Counted from the first letter of the stretch, positions 26,251 through 35,270 are shown. The stretch is 38,728 bases of DNA from Sphaerobacter sp. (GCA_029961075.1 JASBVL010000023.1:1-38728), one strand, 5' to 3'. Program-made: numbers and translations. Notes: generated by a model not told the origin, from the sequence alone.

Positions 26251-28725
26251 TCACAGCACGCTGAGCGGGTCGACGTCGATCAGCCAGCCCGGGTCGAGGT
26301 CGACGGCGCGCACCACCGCGTGGCTGTCCTCCCCGCGCAGCAGGATCTGCCACTGGTAGCGGCCGCGGACCCTGGCGGTGAAGGTCGGCGTGGGGCCGAG
26401 CAGGTCGACGTCGCGGCAGCCGAGCCGGTCGGCGGTGGCGGCGAGCAGGTCGGCGACCTCGGCGGCGACTGCCTGACAGGTCAGCTCGTCCGGGTGGCGG
26501 TAGACGAGGCGGATCAGCCGGCGGAAGGGCGGGTAGCCGTGCTTGCGCCGGAAGGCGATCTCCTCGCGGTAGAAGGCCTGGTAGTCGTGCCGGCTGGCCG
26601 CGTCGATGGCGTAGTGGTCGGGCGTGTAGGACTGGATGATGACCCGGGCGCCGGGGGCGCGCCGCCCGGCGCGGCCGGCGACCTGGGTCAGGAGCTGGAA
26701 GGTGCGCTCGCCCGCGCGGATGTCCGGCAGGTGGAGCAGCGTGTCGGCGTTGATGACCCCGACCGTCGAGACGAGCGGGAAGTCGAGCCCCTTGGCCACC
26801 ATCTGCGTGCCGACGATGACGTCGACCTCGTGGCGCAGCACGCGCTGCATCAGGTGCCGGTGCTCCACCCCGCCGCGGAGTGCGTCCTGATCCCAGCGCA
26901 GCACGCGTGCCTGCGGGAGCAGGCGGCGCACCTCGGCCTCGACCCGCTGGGTGCCGGTCCCGTAGTAGCCGACCGCGCGGCTGGCGCAGGCGCGGCAGGC
27001 GGTGGGGGGCGGCTGGCGGTAGTTGCAGCGGTGGCAGAGGAGCTGCCGCCGGTCGGCGTGGTAGACCAGCGGCACGTCGCAGAAGGGGCACTGCTCGACG
27101 GCGCCGCAGGCGCGGCACTGGATCAGCGTCGAGGCGCCGCGTCGGTTGAGGAACAGGATCGCCTGCTCCCCGGCCGCGACGGTGCGCTGGAGCGCCGCCT
27201 GCAAGGCGCGGCTGAAGATGTGGGGGTTCCCCTGCGACAGCTCCTGCCGCATGTCGACCACCGCGACCTCGGGCAGCGCCAGGGGCTGGCGCACCGGGCG
27301 ACCGTGGTCGCCCAGCACGACGGCACCGACGCGCGCCGGCAGCTCGAGCAACCGGATCGCCCCGGTCGCGGCGGCGTGGTAGGTGGTCACGTCGGGGGTG
27401 GCGCTGCCGAGCAGCAGGACCGCCCCGTGCTCGCGGATGAGGCGCCGGGCGACCTCCCGGGCGTGGTAGCGCGGCGGCTGGTCTTGCTTATAGGCCCCCT
27501 CGTGCTCCTCATCGATGATCACCAGACCGACCCGATCCATCGGGGCGAAGAGGGCGGAGCGCGGGCCAACCACGATCGGCACCCGGCCCGCGGCGACCGC
27601 GTACCAGGTGTGGTAGCGCGTCGCCTCCGGCAGGGCGCTGTGGAGCACGGCGACCTGGCCCGGGAAGCGCTCGGTGACGCGCGCGACCACCTGGGCCGCC
27701 AGCGCGATCTCCGGCACGAGCAGGATCACCTGCCGGCCGCGGCTGACACACCAGGCGGCGGCCCGCAGGTAGATCTCCGTCTTGCCGCTGCCGGTGATGC
27801 CGTGGAGCAGGAACTCGGCCGGTTCGCCGGCGCGCAGCGCCGGCAGGAGCTCGCGCCAGACCGCCGCCTGGGCGGGCGTCAACTGGACGCCGCCGGAGCC
27901 GGGCCGGGGCGGGCCCGCCGGGGCGGCCGGGACGGGCAGCTCCCGGATCTCGATCACCCCCCGCTCCGCCAGTGCCTGGAGCGCGGCCGCGCTGACGCCC
28001 GGGCGGCGCACCAGATCGTGCCAGGGCACCAGCTCCGCGCCCGACAGGGCCGCGCGCCGACGCAGCACCTCGAGCGCGCGCCGCTGCGCCGGGGCCCGCC
28101 GCAGGTCGGGGGGATCCCCCGCGCACAGCTTGACGTAGCGCGCCGTCGGGGCGCGCGGCGTGCCGGCGACGACCCGCGCGGTCCGCTCGATGATGCCGGC
28201 AGCCTCCAGGCGGGCGATCACCGAGGTGAGCGACCGCCCGAGCGCGCGGCGGGCCGCCTCCAGGCTGATCTCGCCGCGCTCGGCCAGCAGATCGACCAGC
28301 GCCCGCTGCGCCCGTGTTAGCGGGCGCTGGGCGGCAGCCGCCGGGTCGCGCAGGCGCAGGTGCTCCACGCTGCGCCGGCCAATGCCCGGTGGGAGGAAGG
28401 GGGTGGCGGCCTCGAACAGCGAGCAGAGCGTCGCGTCGGCGAGCCAGGTGACCAGGCGCCACTGCCGCTCGGACAGACAGAAGGCGGGCTCGACCGGGGC
28501 GTGGACGGGGCGGACCGGGAAGGACGGCGCCTCGTCGTGGACGCGCACGACGATGGCCAGCCGCAGCTCCTTGCGCAGCGGCACCCAGATGAGGTGGCGC
28601 GGCGCGATGCGGTCCGCCAGGTGGTCCGGCAGGGCGTAGGTGAGGAGCCGCTGCCGATCGCCCACCTGGGTGTCCACGGCGGCATCGACATAAAGCTGCT
28701 TCTGCGTAGAGGGCGAGGTTCCCAT
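26251..28725 (-). CDS. priA: Primosomal protein N' (replication restart helicase)
   Basis: 824 residues. The N-terminal DNA-binding domain includes LYVDAAVDT, and the SF2 helicase core has Walker A GITGSGKTEIYLRAA, DEEHEGAYKQDQPPRYH (motif II), GSATP (III), VGTQMVAKGLDFP, and QVAGRAGRR (VI). Eight zinc-binding cysteines lie between the lobes in CRACG, CPFC, CHRCN and CRAC. It reloads the replisome at stalled forks. The ATG has no ribosome site, but TACACT ends seven bases upstream, so the mRNA may begin at the start codon. The N-terminus fits the family at this start. Confidence 0.96.
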   Translation of the reverse strand: MGTSPSTQKQLYVDAAVDTQVGDRQRLLTYALPDHLADRIAPRHLIWVPLRKELRLAIVVRVHDEAPSFPVRPVHAPVEPAFCLSERQWRLVTWLADATLCSLFEAATPFLPPGIGRRSVEHLRLRDPAAAAQRPLTRAQRALVDLLAERGEISLEAARRALGRSLTSVIARLEAAGIIERTARVVAGTPRAPTARYVKLCAGDPPDLRRAPAQRRALEVLRRRAALSGAELVPWHDLVRRPGVSAAALQALAERGVIEIRELPVPAAPAGPPRPGSGGVQLTPAQAAVWRELLPALRAGEPAEFLLHGITGSGKTEIYLRAAAWCVSRGRQVILLVPEIALAAQVVARVTERFPGQVAVLHSALPEATRYHTWYAVAAGRVPIVVGPRSALFAPMDRVGLVIIDEEHEGAYKQDQPPRYHAREVARRLIREHGAVLLLGSATPDVTTYHAAATGAIRLLELPARVGAVVLGDHGRPVRQPLALPEVAVVDMRQELSQGNPHIFSRALQAALQRTVAAGEQAILFLNRRGASTLIQCRACGAVEQCPFCDVPLVYHADRRQLLCHRCNYRQPPPTACRACASRAVGYYGTGTQRVEAEVRRLLPQARVLRWDQDALRGGVEHRHLMQRVLRHEVDVIVGTQMVAKGLDFPLVSTVGVINADTLLHLPDIRAGERTFQLLTQVAGRAGRRAPGARVIIQSYTPDHYAIDAASRHDYQAFYREEIAFRRKHGYPPFRRLIRLVYRHPDELTCQAVAAEVADLLAATADRLGCRDVDLLGPTPTFTARVRGRYQWQILLRGEDSHAVVRAVDLDPGWLIDVDPLSVL

Positions 28726-28731
28726 GTGGGA

Positions 28732-28737
28732 AGTGTA
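28732..28737 (-). promoter_or_regulatory. -10 element for a leaderless priA transcript
   Basis: On the minus strand TACACT (28737-28732) is followed by six bases and then the priA ATG (28725). The expected start point coincides with the A of ATG. No -35 match better than three of six is seen at 17-18 bases. There is no Shine-Dalgarno sequence between the element and ATG. Confidence 0.45.
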
Positions 28738-28774
28738 GCAGCCTGGCCGATTCGACGTCGGTGACGATTGGTCA

Positions 28775-28798
28775 CGGGGGTGGCGGAATCGAGCCGCC
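28775..28798 (-). other. tRNA 3'-end-like remnant (T-arm and acceptor strand)
   Basis: On the minus strand, GGCGG-CTCGATT-CCGCC (28798-28782) is a perfect T-arm shape: five paired bases and a seven-base loop that matches TTCGANT except at the first base. It is followed by ACCCCCG, like an acceptor 3' strand without CCA. Upstream bases to about 28834 contain D-arm-like CCGGATAGAAC but do not form a complete cloverleaf: the acceptor 5' strand and anticodon stem do not pair. I read it as a fragment or chance likeness. It lies just beyond the low-GC cassette. Confidence 0.3.
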
Positions 28799-28832
28799 CA
28801 CTGCCGAGGGTAGCCGGAGTTCTATCCGGTGG

Positions 28833-29417
28833 TTATGCCTCACCGAGTGGCGAGAACTCGGTCTTGAAGCGTTCGTAGCTGTCACGGAGGATCGAATCCC
28901 ATTCGGGATTCAACGGCTGGACGCCGAGGTCTACGATGCAGAATCGCAGGACCTCCTCGATCGTTACCCAGCCGGTCGGCAGGTGCCAGTCGTTGAGCGA
29001 GGGGTGTCGTTCCCGGTCGTCGGTGAGGGGAACCGCGATCGACCCCTGGAGATGGTGGCGGCAGTATTGGGCATTGTCGCCTGGCAAGCGGACGTACTCC
29101 CAACGGAGAATCGGTTCGTCGATCCCGTCCCTGTATAGGGCGTAGCGGTAGCTAATTGTTCGCAGAGTGCACATGCCATCCTCGTCGCGTGGCGCCTCGC
29201 ACATCTGACCGATGTAGAGATGCAACCGGCCGAATCGCGTGACTAGCTCCGCGGTCGTAGAGTCGCCATATGAGCGGAAGCGGATGTTGGCGCGGTTTTG
29301 AGACGGGACAACCTCGAAGCTTAACGGCGTCTGGGTCACAGTAGAGTGGAGGACGGTGTTGAGGTGATCGACGAAGATCCGTACAGCATGCGCGAGCGAC
29401 CGACCCCGGATCGGCAT
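28833..29417 (-). CDS. Hypothetical protein, second gene of a low-GC two-gene cassette
   Basis: 194 residues, not recognised. No transmembrane helix or signal peptide. It looks like a mixed alpha/beta soluble protein. Notable features are a patterned core RWEYVRLPGDNAQYCRHHLQ with one Cys-Arg-His-His cluster, the stretch LNDWHLPTGWVTIEEVLRF, and a helical C-terminus ending SYERFKTEFSPLGEA. The ATG lies six bases after the upstream gene, without its own ribosome site, so translation is probably coupled. Base composition is clearly less GC-rich than the neighbours (32 of 60 bases G or C in 29101-29160 by hand count), and rarer codons such as TTA-type stops, ATT and CGA occur. Horizontal acquisition is likely; function is unknown. 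Confidence 0.75.
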   Translation of the reverse strand: MPIRGRSLAHAVRIFVDHLNTVLHSTVTQTPLSFEVVPSQNRANIRFRSYGDSTTAELVTRFGRLHLYIGQMCEAPRDEDGMCTLRTISYRYALYRDGIDEPILRWEYVRLPGDNAQYCRHHLQGSIAVPLTDDRERHPSLNDWHLPTGWVTIEEVLRFCIVDLGVQPLNPEWDSILRDSYERFKTEFSPLGEA

Positions 29418-29423
29418 CGGACG

Positions 29424-29639
29424 CTAGGCGGCCAACATGAGGATGTGGAACTGCAAGTCAAAGCCCTGTGGGGTGCGCGGGAGTTGGTCCTTGCGAGCAC
29501 GCTCGACCGCCTCATCGAAGGTTAGGCCCAGGCGCTTCGCTTCAATATCAATGAGCCGTCGCAGTTGATCGGTCGTGAGTTCCCCGGCGTCGAGCGCCTC
29601 GAGCAGGTCGTTTGGGATAGCGAACGCGGCTGTGAGCAT
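29424..29639 (-). CDS. Small helical protein, first gene of the low-GC cassette
   Basis: 71 residues, not recognised. ATG 29639 was chosen because GGGAGGAGG lies seven bases upstream; an in-frame ATG at 29675 would lie upstream of the predicted transcript start. The chain is predicted mainly helical: PNDLLEALDAGELTTDQLRR, then LIDIEAKRLGLTFDEAVERA, then QLPRTPQGFDLQFHILML. Length, acidic-amphipathic character and position upstream of a larger cytosolic partner resemble antitoxins, but no known antitoxin motif is seen. It shares a promoter with the 194-residue gene. Origin outside this genome is likely from base composition. Confidence 0.75.
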   Translation of the reverse strand: MLTAAFAIPNDLLEALDAGELTTDQLRRLIDIEAKRLGLTFDEAVERARKDQLPRTPQGFDLQFHILMLAA

Positions 29640-29665
29640 CAACGAATCCTCCTCCCGGCTATCGT

Positions 29666-29694
29666 AGTATCTCACGTAGGTGTGATTCCGTCAA
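29666..29694 (-). promoter_or_regulatory. Sigma70 promoter of the low-GC cassette
   Basis: On the minus strand: TTGACG (29694-29689, five of six), spacer of 17, GATACT (29671-29666, four of six). The expected start near 29659 is about 20 nt before the ATG at 29639, leaving just room for the GGAGGAGG ribosome site. It is one of the best promoters in the window and belongs to the cassette itself. Confidence 0.7.
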
Positions 29695-29765
29695 GGTTTG
29701 TCTAGTCGCGTCTGCGCGAGAAGGGTGTATTCACGGCGAGCTCATGCTGCTCTGTCCGCGAACCC

Positions 29766-29784
29766 AAACCGGCCCCGCCGGTTT
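29766..29784. repeat. Perfect dyad AAACCGGC-CCC-GCCGGTTT overlapping a -35 box
   Basis: Eight-base arms (29766-29773 and 29777-29784) with a three-base centre. The right arm shares its last three bases with the -35 element of the aminotransferase promoter. It is either an operator for a dimeric regulator or a short hairpin. The region 29676-29872 has no gene, only this dyad and the two divergent promoters. Confidence 0.5.
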
Positions 29785-29810
29785 ACACCGATGGTTGTGA
29801 TGGGGATAAT
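29782..29810 (+). promoter_or_regulatory. Sigma70 promoter for the class III aminotransferase
   Basis: TTTACA (29782-29787, five of six), spacer of 17, GATAAT (29805-29810, five of six). Start expected near 29817, giving a leader of about 55 nt that opens with a small hairpin (GGGTGC, 29819-29824, with GCACCC, 29829-29834). Confidence 0.7.
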
Positions 29811-29872
29811 CCGAGGGCGGGTGCGGAGGCACCCCGGTGAACCAGCGGCCATGCCCAGGGAGGATAGGCGTA

Positions 29873-31255
<1,383 letters not shown>

Positions 31256-31278
31256 TCCCGGGCGCTGACCCTGACCGT

Positions 31279-31314
31279 GCAGACCGGCCGGGTGGGACCA
31301 CCCGGCCGGTCTGC
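31279..31314. terminator. Bidirectional terminator: 17-bp perfect inverted repeat
   Basis: Arms 31279-31295 and 31298-31314 are exact reverse complements with two bases between, a very stable hairpin. It lies between convergent genes, 23 bp past one stop and 13 bp before the other. No T-run on either side. Confidence 0.75.
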
Positions 31315-31327
31315 CGTCTGCGGCGGC

Positions 31328-32281
31328 TCAGTCGGCCGTCGCCGCGACCTGCGCCAGCCCCACCGGGGTGCGCCACTCGGCGTGCCGCGGATCGATGCCG
31401 CGCAGGACGTCGTGGTAGAGCTGCTCCAGCCGGCGGGTGATCGGCCCGGGCGTGCCGTCGCCCACCGGATAGCGGTCGACCGAGACGATGGGGGTGATCT
31501 CCGCCGCTGTGCCGCAGAAGAAGACCTCGTCGGCGATGTAGAGCTCGGTGCGGTCGACCGGGCGCTCGATCACCTCAATCCCCAGGTCCTCCCGGGCCAT
31601 GGTGATCAACGCGTCGCGCGTGATGCTCTCCAGGATGCTGCTGGTGACGTCGGGGGTGATGAGCCTGCCGTTGCGCACCAGCATCAGGCAGGCGCCCGGC
31701 CCCTCGGCGACCTTCCCCTGGGCGTTCAACAGGATGGCCGTGTCGTAGCCGTTGGTCGCGGCCTCCATGGCGGCGAGCTGCCCGTTGCGGTAGTTCGACA
31801 TGTTCTTGACGCGGGGCGGCATGACCGTATCCGAGATGCGGGTCCAGGAGCTCACGCAGGCGTGCTGCACCATGCCGGTGAGCAGGTGCGACGGGTTGGG
31901 CCGGGTGTTGATCAGGATGGAGGCCTCGTCGCTGAAGCCGCTGAGCGACTTGCCGCCCCCGCTCCGGTAGGCCAGTGGGCGGATGTAGACATCCTCGCGG
32001 TGGTTGTTGTCGCGCACGAGCTGGATGATCGCCTCGATCAACTGCTCGGTCGGGTAGTCCTGCCGCAGGCGCACGAGCTTCATCGACTGGCTGAAGCGGA
32101 CCATGTGCTCCCGCAGCCGGAAGATGTACGCCTCACCCTGCTCCGGGTTCCAGTAGGCGCGGATGCCTTCGAAGATCGCGCCCACGGTCGACCAGCCGAG
32201 CTCGGTCACGTGGATGGTGGCATCCTCCCACGGCATCTGCCGGCCGTTCCACCAGAGATACTTCGGGTGTGCCTCCGTCAT
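31328..32281 (-). CDS. ilvE: Branched-chain amino acid aminotransferase
   Basis: 317 residues, PLP fold type IV. Visible: LWWNGRQMPWEDATIHVTEL and GAIFEGIRAYW near the N-terminus, VYIRPLAYRSGG, PPRVKNMSNYRNGQLAAMEA with the PLP lysine Lys159, EGPGACLMLVRNG, and EVFFCGTAAEITPI. It transfers amino groups between Val, Leu or Ile and 2-oxoglutarate. ATG 32281 follows ACGGGAGA; a longer in-frame reading into the solute-binding gene is rejected. A promoter of its own lies about 65 bp upstream. D-amino acid aminotransferases are the near alternative, but length and motifs favour IlvE. Confidence 0.94.
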   Translation of the reverse strand: MTEAHPKYLWWNGRQMPWEDATIHVTELGWSTVGAIFEGIRAYWNPEQGEAYIFRLREHMVRFSQSMKLVRLRQDYPTEQLIEAIIQLVRDNNHREDVYIRPLAYRSGGGKSLSGFSDEASILINTRPNPSHLLTGMVQHACVSSWTRISDTVMPPRVKNMSNYRNGQLAAMEAATNGYDTAILLNAQGKVAEGPGACLMLVRNGRLITPDVTSSILESITRDALITMAREDLGIEVIERPVDRTELYIADEVFFCGTAAEITPIVSVDRYPVGDGTPGPITRRLEQLYHDVLRGIDPRHAEWRTPVGLAQVAATAD

Positions 32282-32345
32282 TGGCGTCTCCCGTTCTCTA
32301 TTCGCGCCACCCGCCGGGGGCGTGCCTGATGGCCGATGCGGGGGC

Positions 32346-32354
32346 AGGATAGCA
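32346..32354 (-). promoter_or_regulatory. Extended -10 promoter for ilvE
   Basis: On the minus strand, TGCTATCCT (32354-32346) fits TGnTATAAT at seven of eight informative bases or nearly so. The implied leader is about 58 nt. It lies in the 170-bp gap (32282-32451) between the solute-binding gene and ilvE; nothing else is seen there. Confidence 0.4.
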
Positions 32355-32451
32355 CAGCGGCGCGGCACGTGGCTGGCCCCCTCGCCTGCTGCGGGGCGGT
32401 GGTCCTGTGCCGCGCCGGCCGACGAGGTGCGATCGCCGCGCGCCCGGCCCG

Positions 32452-34257
32452 TCAGCGTGACGACCGGCCCTCGATGCGGAGCTGGGCCTTCATGCGCGTG
32501 AAGAGGTTGCCGCGGGGCACCCAGTCGCCCTGGCGGTTGGTCGGGATGCCACGGACCCACGGCTGGAAGAGATACCAGGTGACGGGGTAGACCACCGGCA
32601 CGTAGGCCACGGCGCGCAGCAGGTGCTCCTCGCACTGGCGATAGTGGGTGAGCCGGCGTGCCGGATCGGGCTCCCGTCGGGCCTGCTCTACCAGGTCCCG
32701 GTAGCCCTCGTCGGCCCAGGCGAGGATGCGCGACTCCGGCTCGTCGGGGGCGAAGAGGTCGCCGTAGCCGTTGTGGGGGTCCGGGTAGGCAAACCACCAC
32801 CGGAGCCACAGGAGCGCTGGCTCGTGCGTGCGCATCGCCTGGTCGAACGTGTCCGGGTCGAGGATTGCGACGGTGAGCTCCAGACCGAGGTTCTCGCGGA
32901 GCTGCGCGACGATGTCGTGCGCCAGGAGCTCGGCGTCGGTATCGGCCTCGCGCATGGTGAGGCTCAGCGCCGGCCAGTGCTGACCGCCGGCAAACGGCGT
33001 GTCCTCCAGCGCGGCCAGCGCGGCGTCGACGTCGAACCGCCGTGCCCGCACGATGGTGGGATCGTCGAGGTGCCCGGGCAGGCCCGGCGGCATGAGGCAG
33101 TAGGCCGCCCGCGCTCGCCCGTCGGTGATCTGGACGAGGCGCTCCCGGTCGATGGCCCGGCTGATCGCCTCGCGCACCCGCGGGTCGTCGAATGGGGGCA
33201 CGGTGGCCTGGGGGATGAGGCACCAGACGGCCGGCTCGACCGCCTGGCCGAGCTGCTGGGCCAGGGCCGTGCGCTGGCGCGCCTGGACGAGCTCCTGGCC
33301 CGAGACGGCGAGGTAGTCCACGCGGCCATCGTCATAGGGGGCGAGGCCCTGGCCCGGTGGGATGATCGGGGTGACGCAGCGATCGAGCGCGATGCGCGCG
33401 GCGTCCCAATAGTTCGGGTTGCGGGCGAGCTCGAACGCCTCCCCGTGGTCCCAACGGGTCAACAGGAACGGCCCATTGGAGACGCAGAGCCCGGCTTCGG
33501 TCCAGCGGGCGCCGTGCCGCTCGACGGACGGGCGATGCGCGGGCACCGCGGCGATGGAGGCGACGATCGCGAGGAAGTGCGGGCTGGGGGTGGTCAGCTC
33601 GACCTCGAGCGTCCAGGTATCGATGGCGCGCGCCGCCAGGGTGTCAGGGGGCGCACCGGCGCGGTGCACCTCCCGGGCGCCGGCGATGGGGAACAGGACG
33701 GCGGCGTCGGGGGCGCCGGTCTCCGGCGCGAGCTTCCGCCGCCACGACCAGACGAAGTCGTCGGCGGTGACGGGATCGCCATTGGACCAGCCGCGATTGT
33801 CCGGGCGTAGCCGGAAGGTCCAGATGCGGCCGTCGGCGCTGACGCTCCAGCTCTCGGCCCAATCGGGGGCCGGTTCGAGGTCCGGGGTGAGCATGAGCAG
33901 GCCGGCCCAGAGCTCCGGTTCGCCCCCGCAGTAGCGGTTGGCGTTGAAGTCGTGGCTGAGCGGGTCGTGGGTGAAGCCCCCTTGATAGAAGACCTGCGGG
34001 CCGCGCGGGGCCGGCGTGCCGGGCGTGGCGGCGGGCGGCGTTGGGCTCGGGCGTCCCGCGGCGGTAGGCGCGCTGCGCGGCGTGGCGGCGGGCTCGGGTG
34101 ACGGGGGCGCGGTCGCGGGCGGGGCCGGGGCGCTACCGCGGCAGGCCGCCAGGAGCGCCAGCGGCGCGGCGTGCAGCAGTGCCCGCCGGCTCAGCCGGAG
34201 GCCGAACTCGACGAGGGAGGACCTCGACGGTGGCAGCGGGCACGCGTGTGCTGGCAT
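32452..34257 (-). CDS. ABC transporter solute-binding lipoprotein (peptide type, family 5)
   Basis: 601 residues. The N-terminus has twin arginines (LSRRALLHAAP) and a lipobox LLAAC with Cys39, so a Tat-type lipoprotein is likely. A Pro/Ala/Thr-rich linker (about 44-87) follows. The mature domain has DPLSHDFNANRY, PDWAESWSVSADGRIWTFRL, VTADDFVWSWRRKLAPETG, GPFLLTRWDHGEAFELARNPNYW and VREAISRAIDRERLV, all SBP_bac_5 signatures (OppA-like). It should capture peptides or similar solutes outside the membrane. No permease or ATPase genes are nearby, so it works with components elsewhere. AGGGGGCGAG precedes the ATG. It lies 35 bp after the ROK gene. Confidence 0.92.
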   Translation of the reverse strand: MPAHACPLPPSRSSLVEFGLRLSRRALLHAAPLALLAACRGSAPAPPATAPPSPEPAATPRSAPTAAGRPSPTPPAATPGTPAPRGPQVFYQGGFTHDPLSHDFNANRYCGGEPELWAGLLMLTPDLEPAPDWAESWSVSADGRIWTFRLRPDNRGWSNGDPVTADDFVWSWRRKLAPETGAPDAAVLFPIAGAREVHRAGAPPDTLAARAIDTWTLEVELTTPSPHFLAIVASIAAVPAHRPSVERHGARWTEAGLCVSNGPFLLTRWDHGEAFELARNPNYWDAARIALDRCVTPIIPPGQGLAPYDDGRVDYLAVSGQELVQARQRTALAQQLGQAVEPAVWCLIPQATVPPFDDPRVREAISRAIDRERLVQITDGRARAAYCLMPPGLPGHLDDPTIVRARRFDVDAALAALEDTPFAGGQHWPALSLTMREADTDAELLAHDIVAQLRENLGLELTVAILDPDTFDQAMRTHEPALLWLRWWFAYPDPHNGYGDLFAPDEPESRILAWADEGYRDLVEQARREPDPARRLTHYRQCEEHLLRAVAYVPVVYPVTWYLFQPWVRGIPTNRQGDWVPRGNLFTRMKAQLRIEGRSSR

Positions 34258-34292
34258 GGTCTCGCCCCCTGCTGGGCGGCCCTGAGGCGGCG

Positions 34293-35270
34293 TCAGGTGC
34301 GGGCGGTGCCGAGGGCACCGTCCTCCGCATAGAAGACGCGCGCGGCCGCGCCGAAGATCCCGGTGTGGCCGCCGAGGGCAGATAGTTGCACCGTCACGTC
34401 GGGATAGATCTGGGCCATCGTGTAGCGCGGCAGGGTCTCCAGCAAGGCGGGCAACAGCAGGTCGGCCGCGGCGGCGACGCCGCCGCCGATGGCGATCATC
34501 TCCGGGTTGAAGAGATTGACGAAGCCGGCCAGCCCGACGCCGAGCGCCCGGCCGGCCCGCTCGAAGACGGCGCGCGCGCTGGCATCGCCCCTACGCGCGG
34601 CCTCGGCGACGATCGCGGCGGTGATGGGGCCGCCAGCGGCCAGCTCGCGGATCGTGGTCGAGCGCTCGGAGTGGACCAGGAGCTCGCCGTCGCGCGCGAT
34701 GGCCCAGCCGGAGGCGTAGGCCTCGATGCAGCCGATCCCGCCGCAGTGGCAGCGCGGCCCGCTGGGGTCGATCGACACGTGTCCCACCTCACCGCCGACG
34801 CCGCGCGTCCCCTCGATCAACTGGCCGTGGGCGATGATGCCCCCGCCGACGCCGGTGCCGAGCGCGAGGTAGATCAGATGCCGGACGCCCTTGGCCACGC
34901 CGAACAGGACCTCGCCGAGCGCCGCGTTGTTGCCGTCGTTGCCGATCATGACCGGGCGCTGGAGCCGCTCGGACAGGAGGTCTCGCAGGGGGATGTCGTA
35001 CCACCCGGGCAGGTTGGTCGCGAAGTACACCACGCCGGTGGTGGGGTTGAGCGGGCCCGGCGCCGAGATCCCAAGCGGGACGCTGGGATCGGGGCGCTCC
35101 TGGGCCACGACCTCGGAGACCGCGGCGACGATCCGGTGGATGACCGCCTCCGGGCCCTCCTGCGCCAGGGTGGCGCACGTGACCAGATGCCGGATGGTGC
35201 CGTCCCGCGTCACGAGCGCGGCGCGGATGTTGGTCCCACCGAGGTCGACCGCGAGGGCGGCGTCGCTCAT
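34293..35270 (-). CDS. ROK-family sugar kinase (glucokinase-like)
   Basis: 325 residues. The nucleotide loop is AVDLGGTNIRAALV, and the substrate motif includes GNDGNNAALGE and GTGVGGGII. The ROK zinc site is CHCGGIGCIEAYASG after GEVGHVSID, with His in GGEVGH. No N-terminal HTH is present, so it is a kinase and not a NagC-type repressor. Likely glucose or N-acetylhexosamine phosphorylation by ATP; substrate is not fixed by sequence. ATG 35270 is preceded by GAGGAGAAGGAGA. A longer in-frame start (35354) has no ribosome site. The upstream 136 bp hold only small GC hairpins. Confidence 0.93.
   Translation of the reverse strand: MSDAALAVDLGGTNIRAALVTRDGTIRHLVTCATLAQEGPEAVIHRIVAAVSEVVAQERPDPSVPLGISAPGPLNPTTGVVYFATNLPGWYDIPLRDLLSERLQRPVMIGNDGNNAALGEVLFGVAKGVRHLIYLALGTGVGGGIIAHGQLIEGTRGVGGEVGHVSIDPSGPRCHCGGIGCIEAYASGWAIARDGELLVHSERSTTIRELAAGGPITAAIVAEAARRGDASARAVFERAGRALGVGLAGFVNLFNPEMIAIGGGVAAAADLLLPALLETLPRYTMAQIYPDVTVQLSALGGHTGIFGAAARVFYAEDGALGTART

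Noticed and set aside
26161-28320. 719-codon open frame opposite priA
   Set aside because: GC-skewed shadow; priA has full helicase and zinc motifs.
28775-28850. Complete tRNA gene on the minus strand
   Set aside because: T-arm is perfect but acceptor 5' strand, D-stem and anticodon stem do not pair and the anticodon loop lacks the usual T33.
32284-33223. Upstream in-frame extension of ilvE into the solute-binding gene
   Set aside because: Overlaps the real gene in another frame and has Pro/Arg shadow composition; ATG 32281 has a ribosome site and family start.
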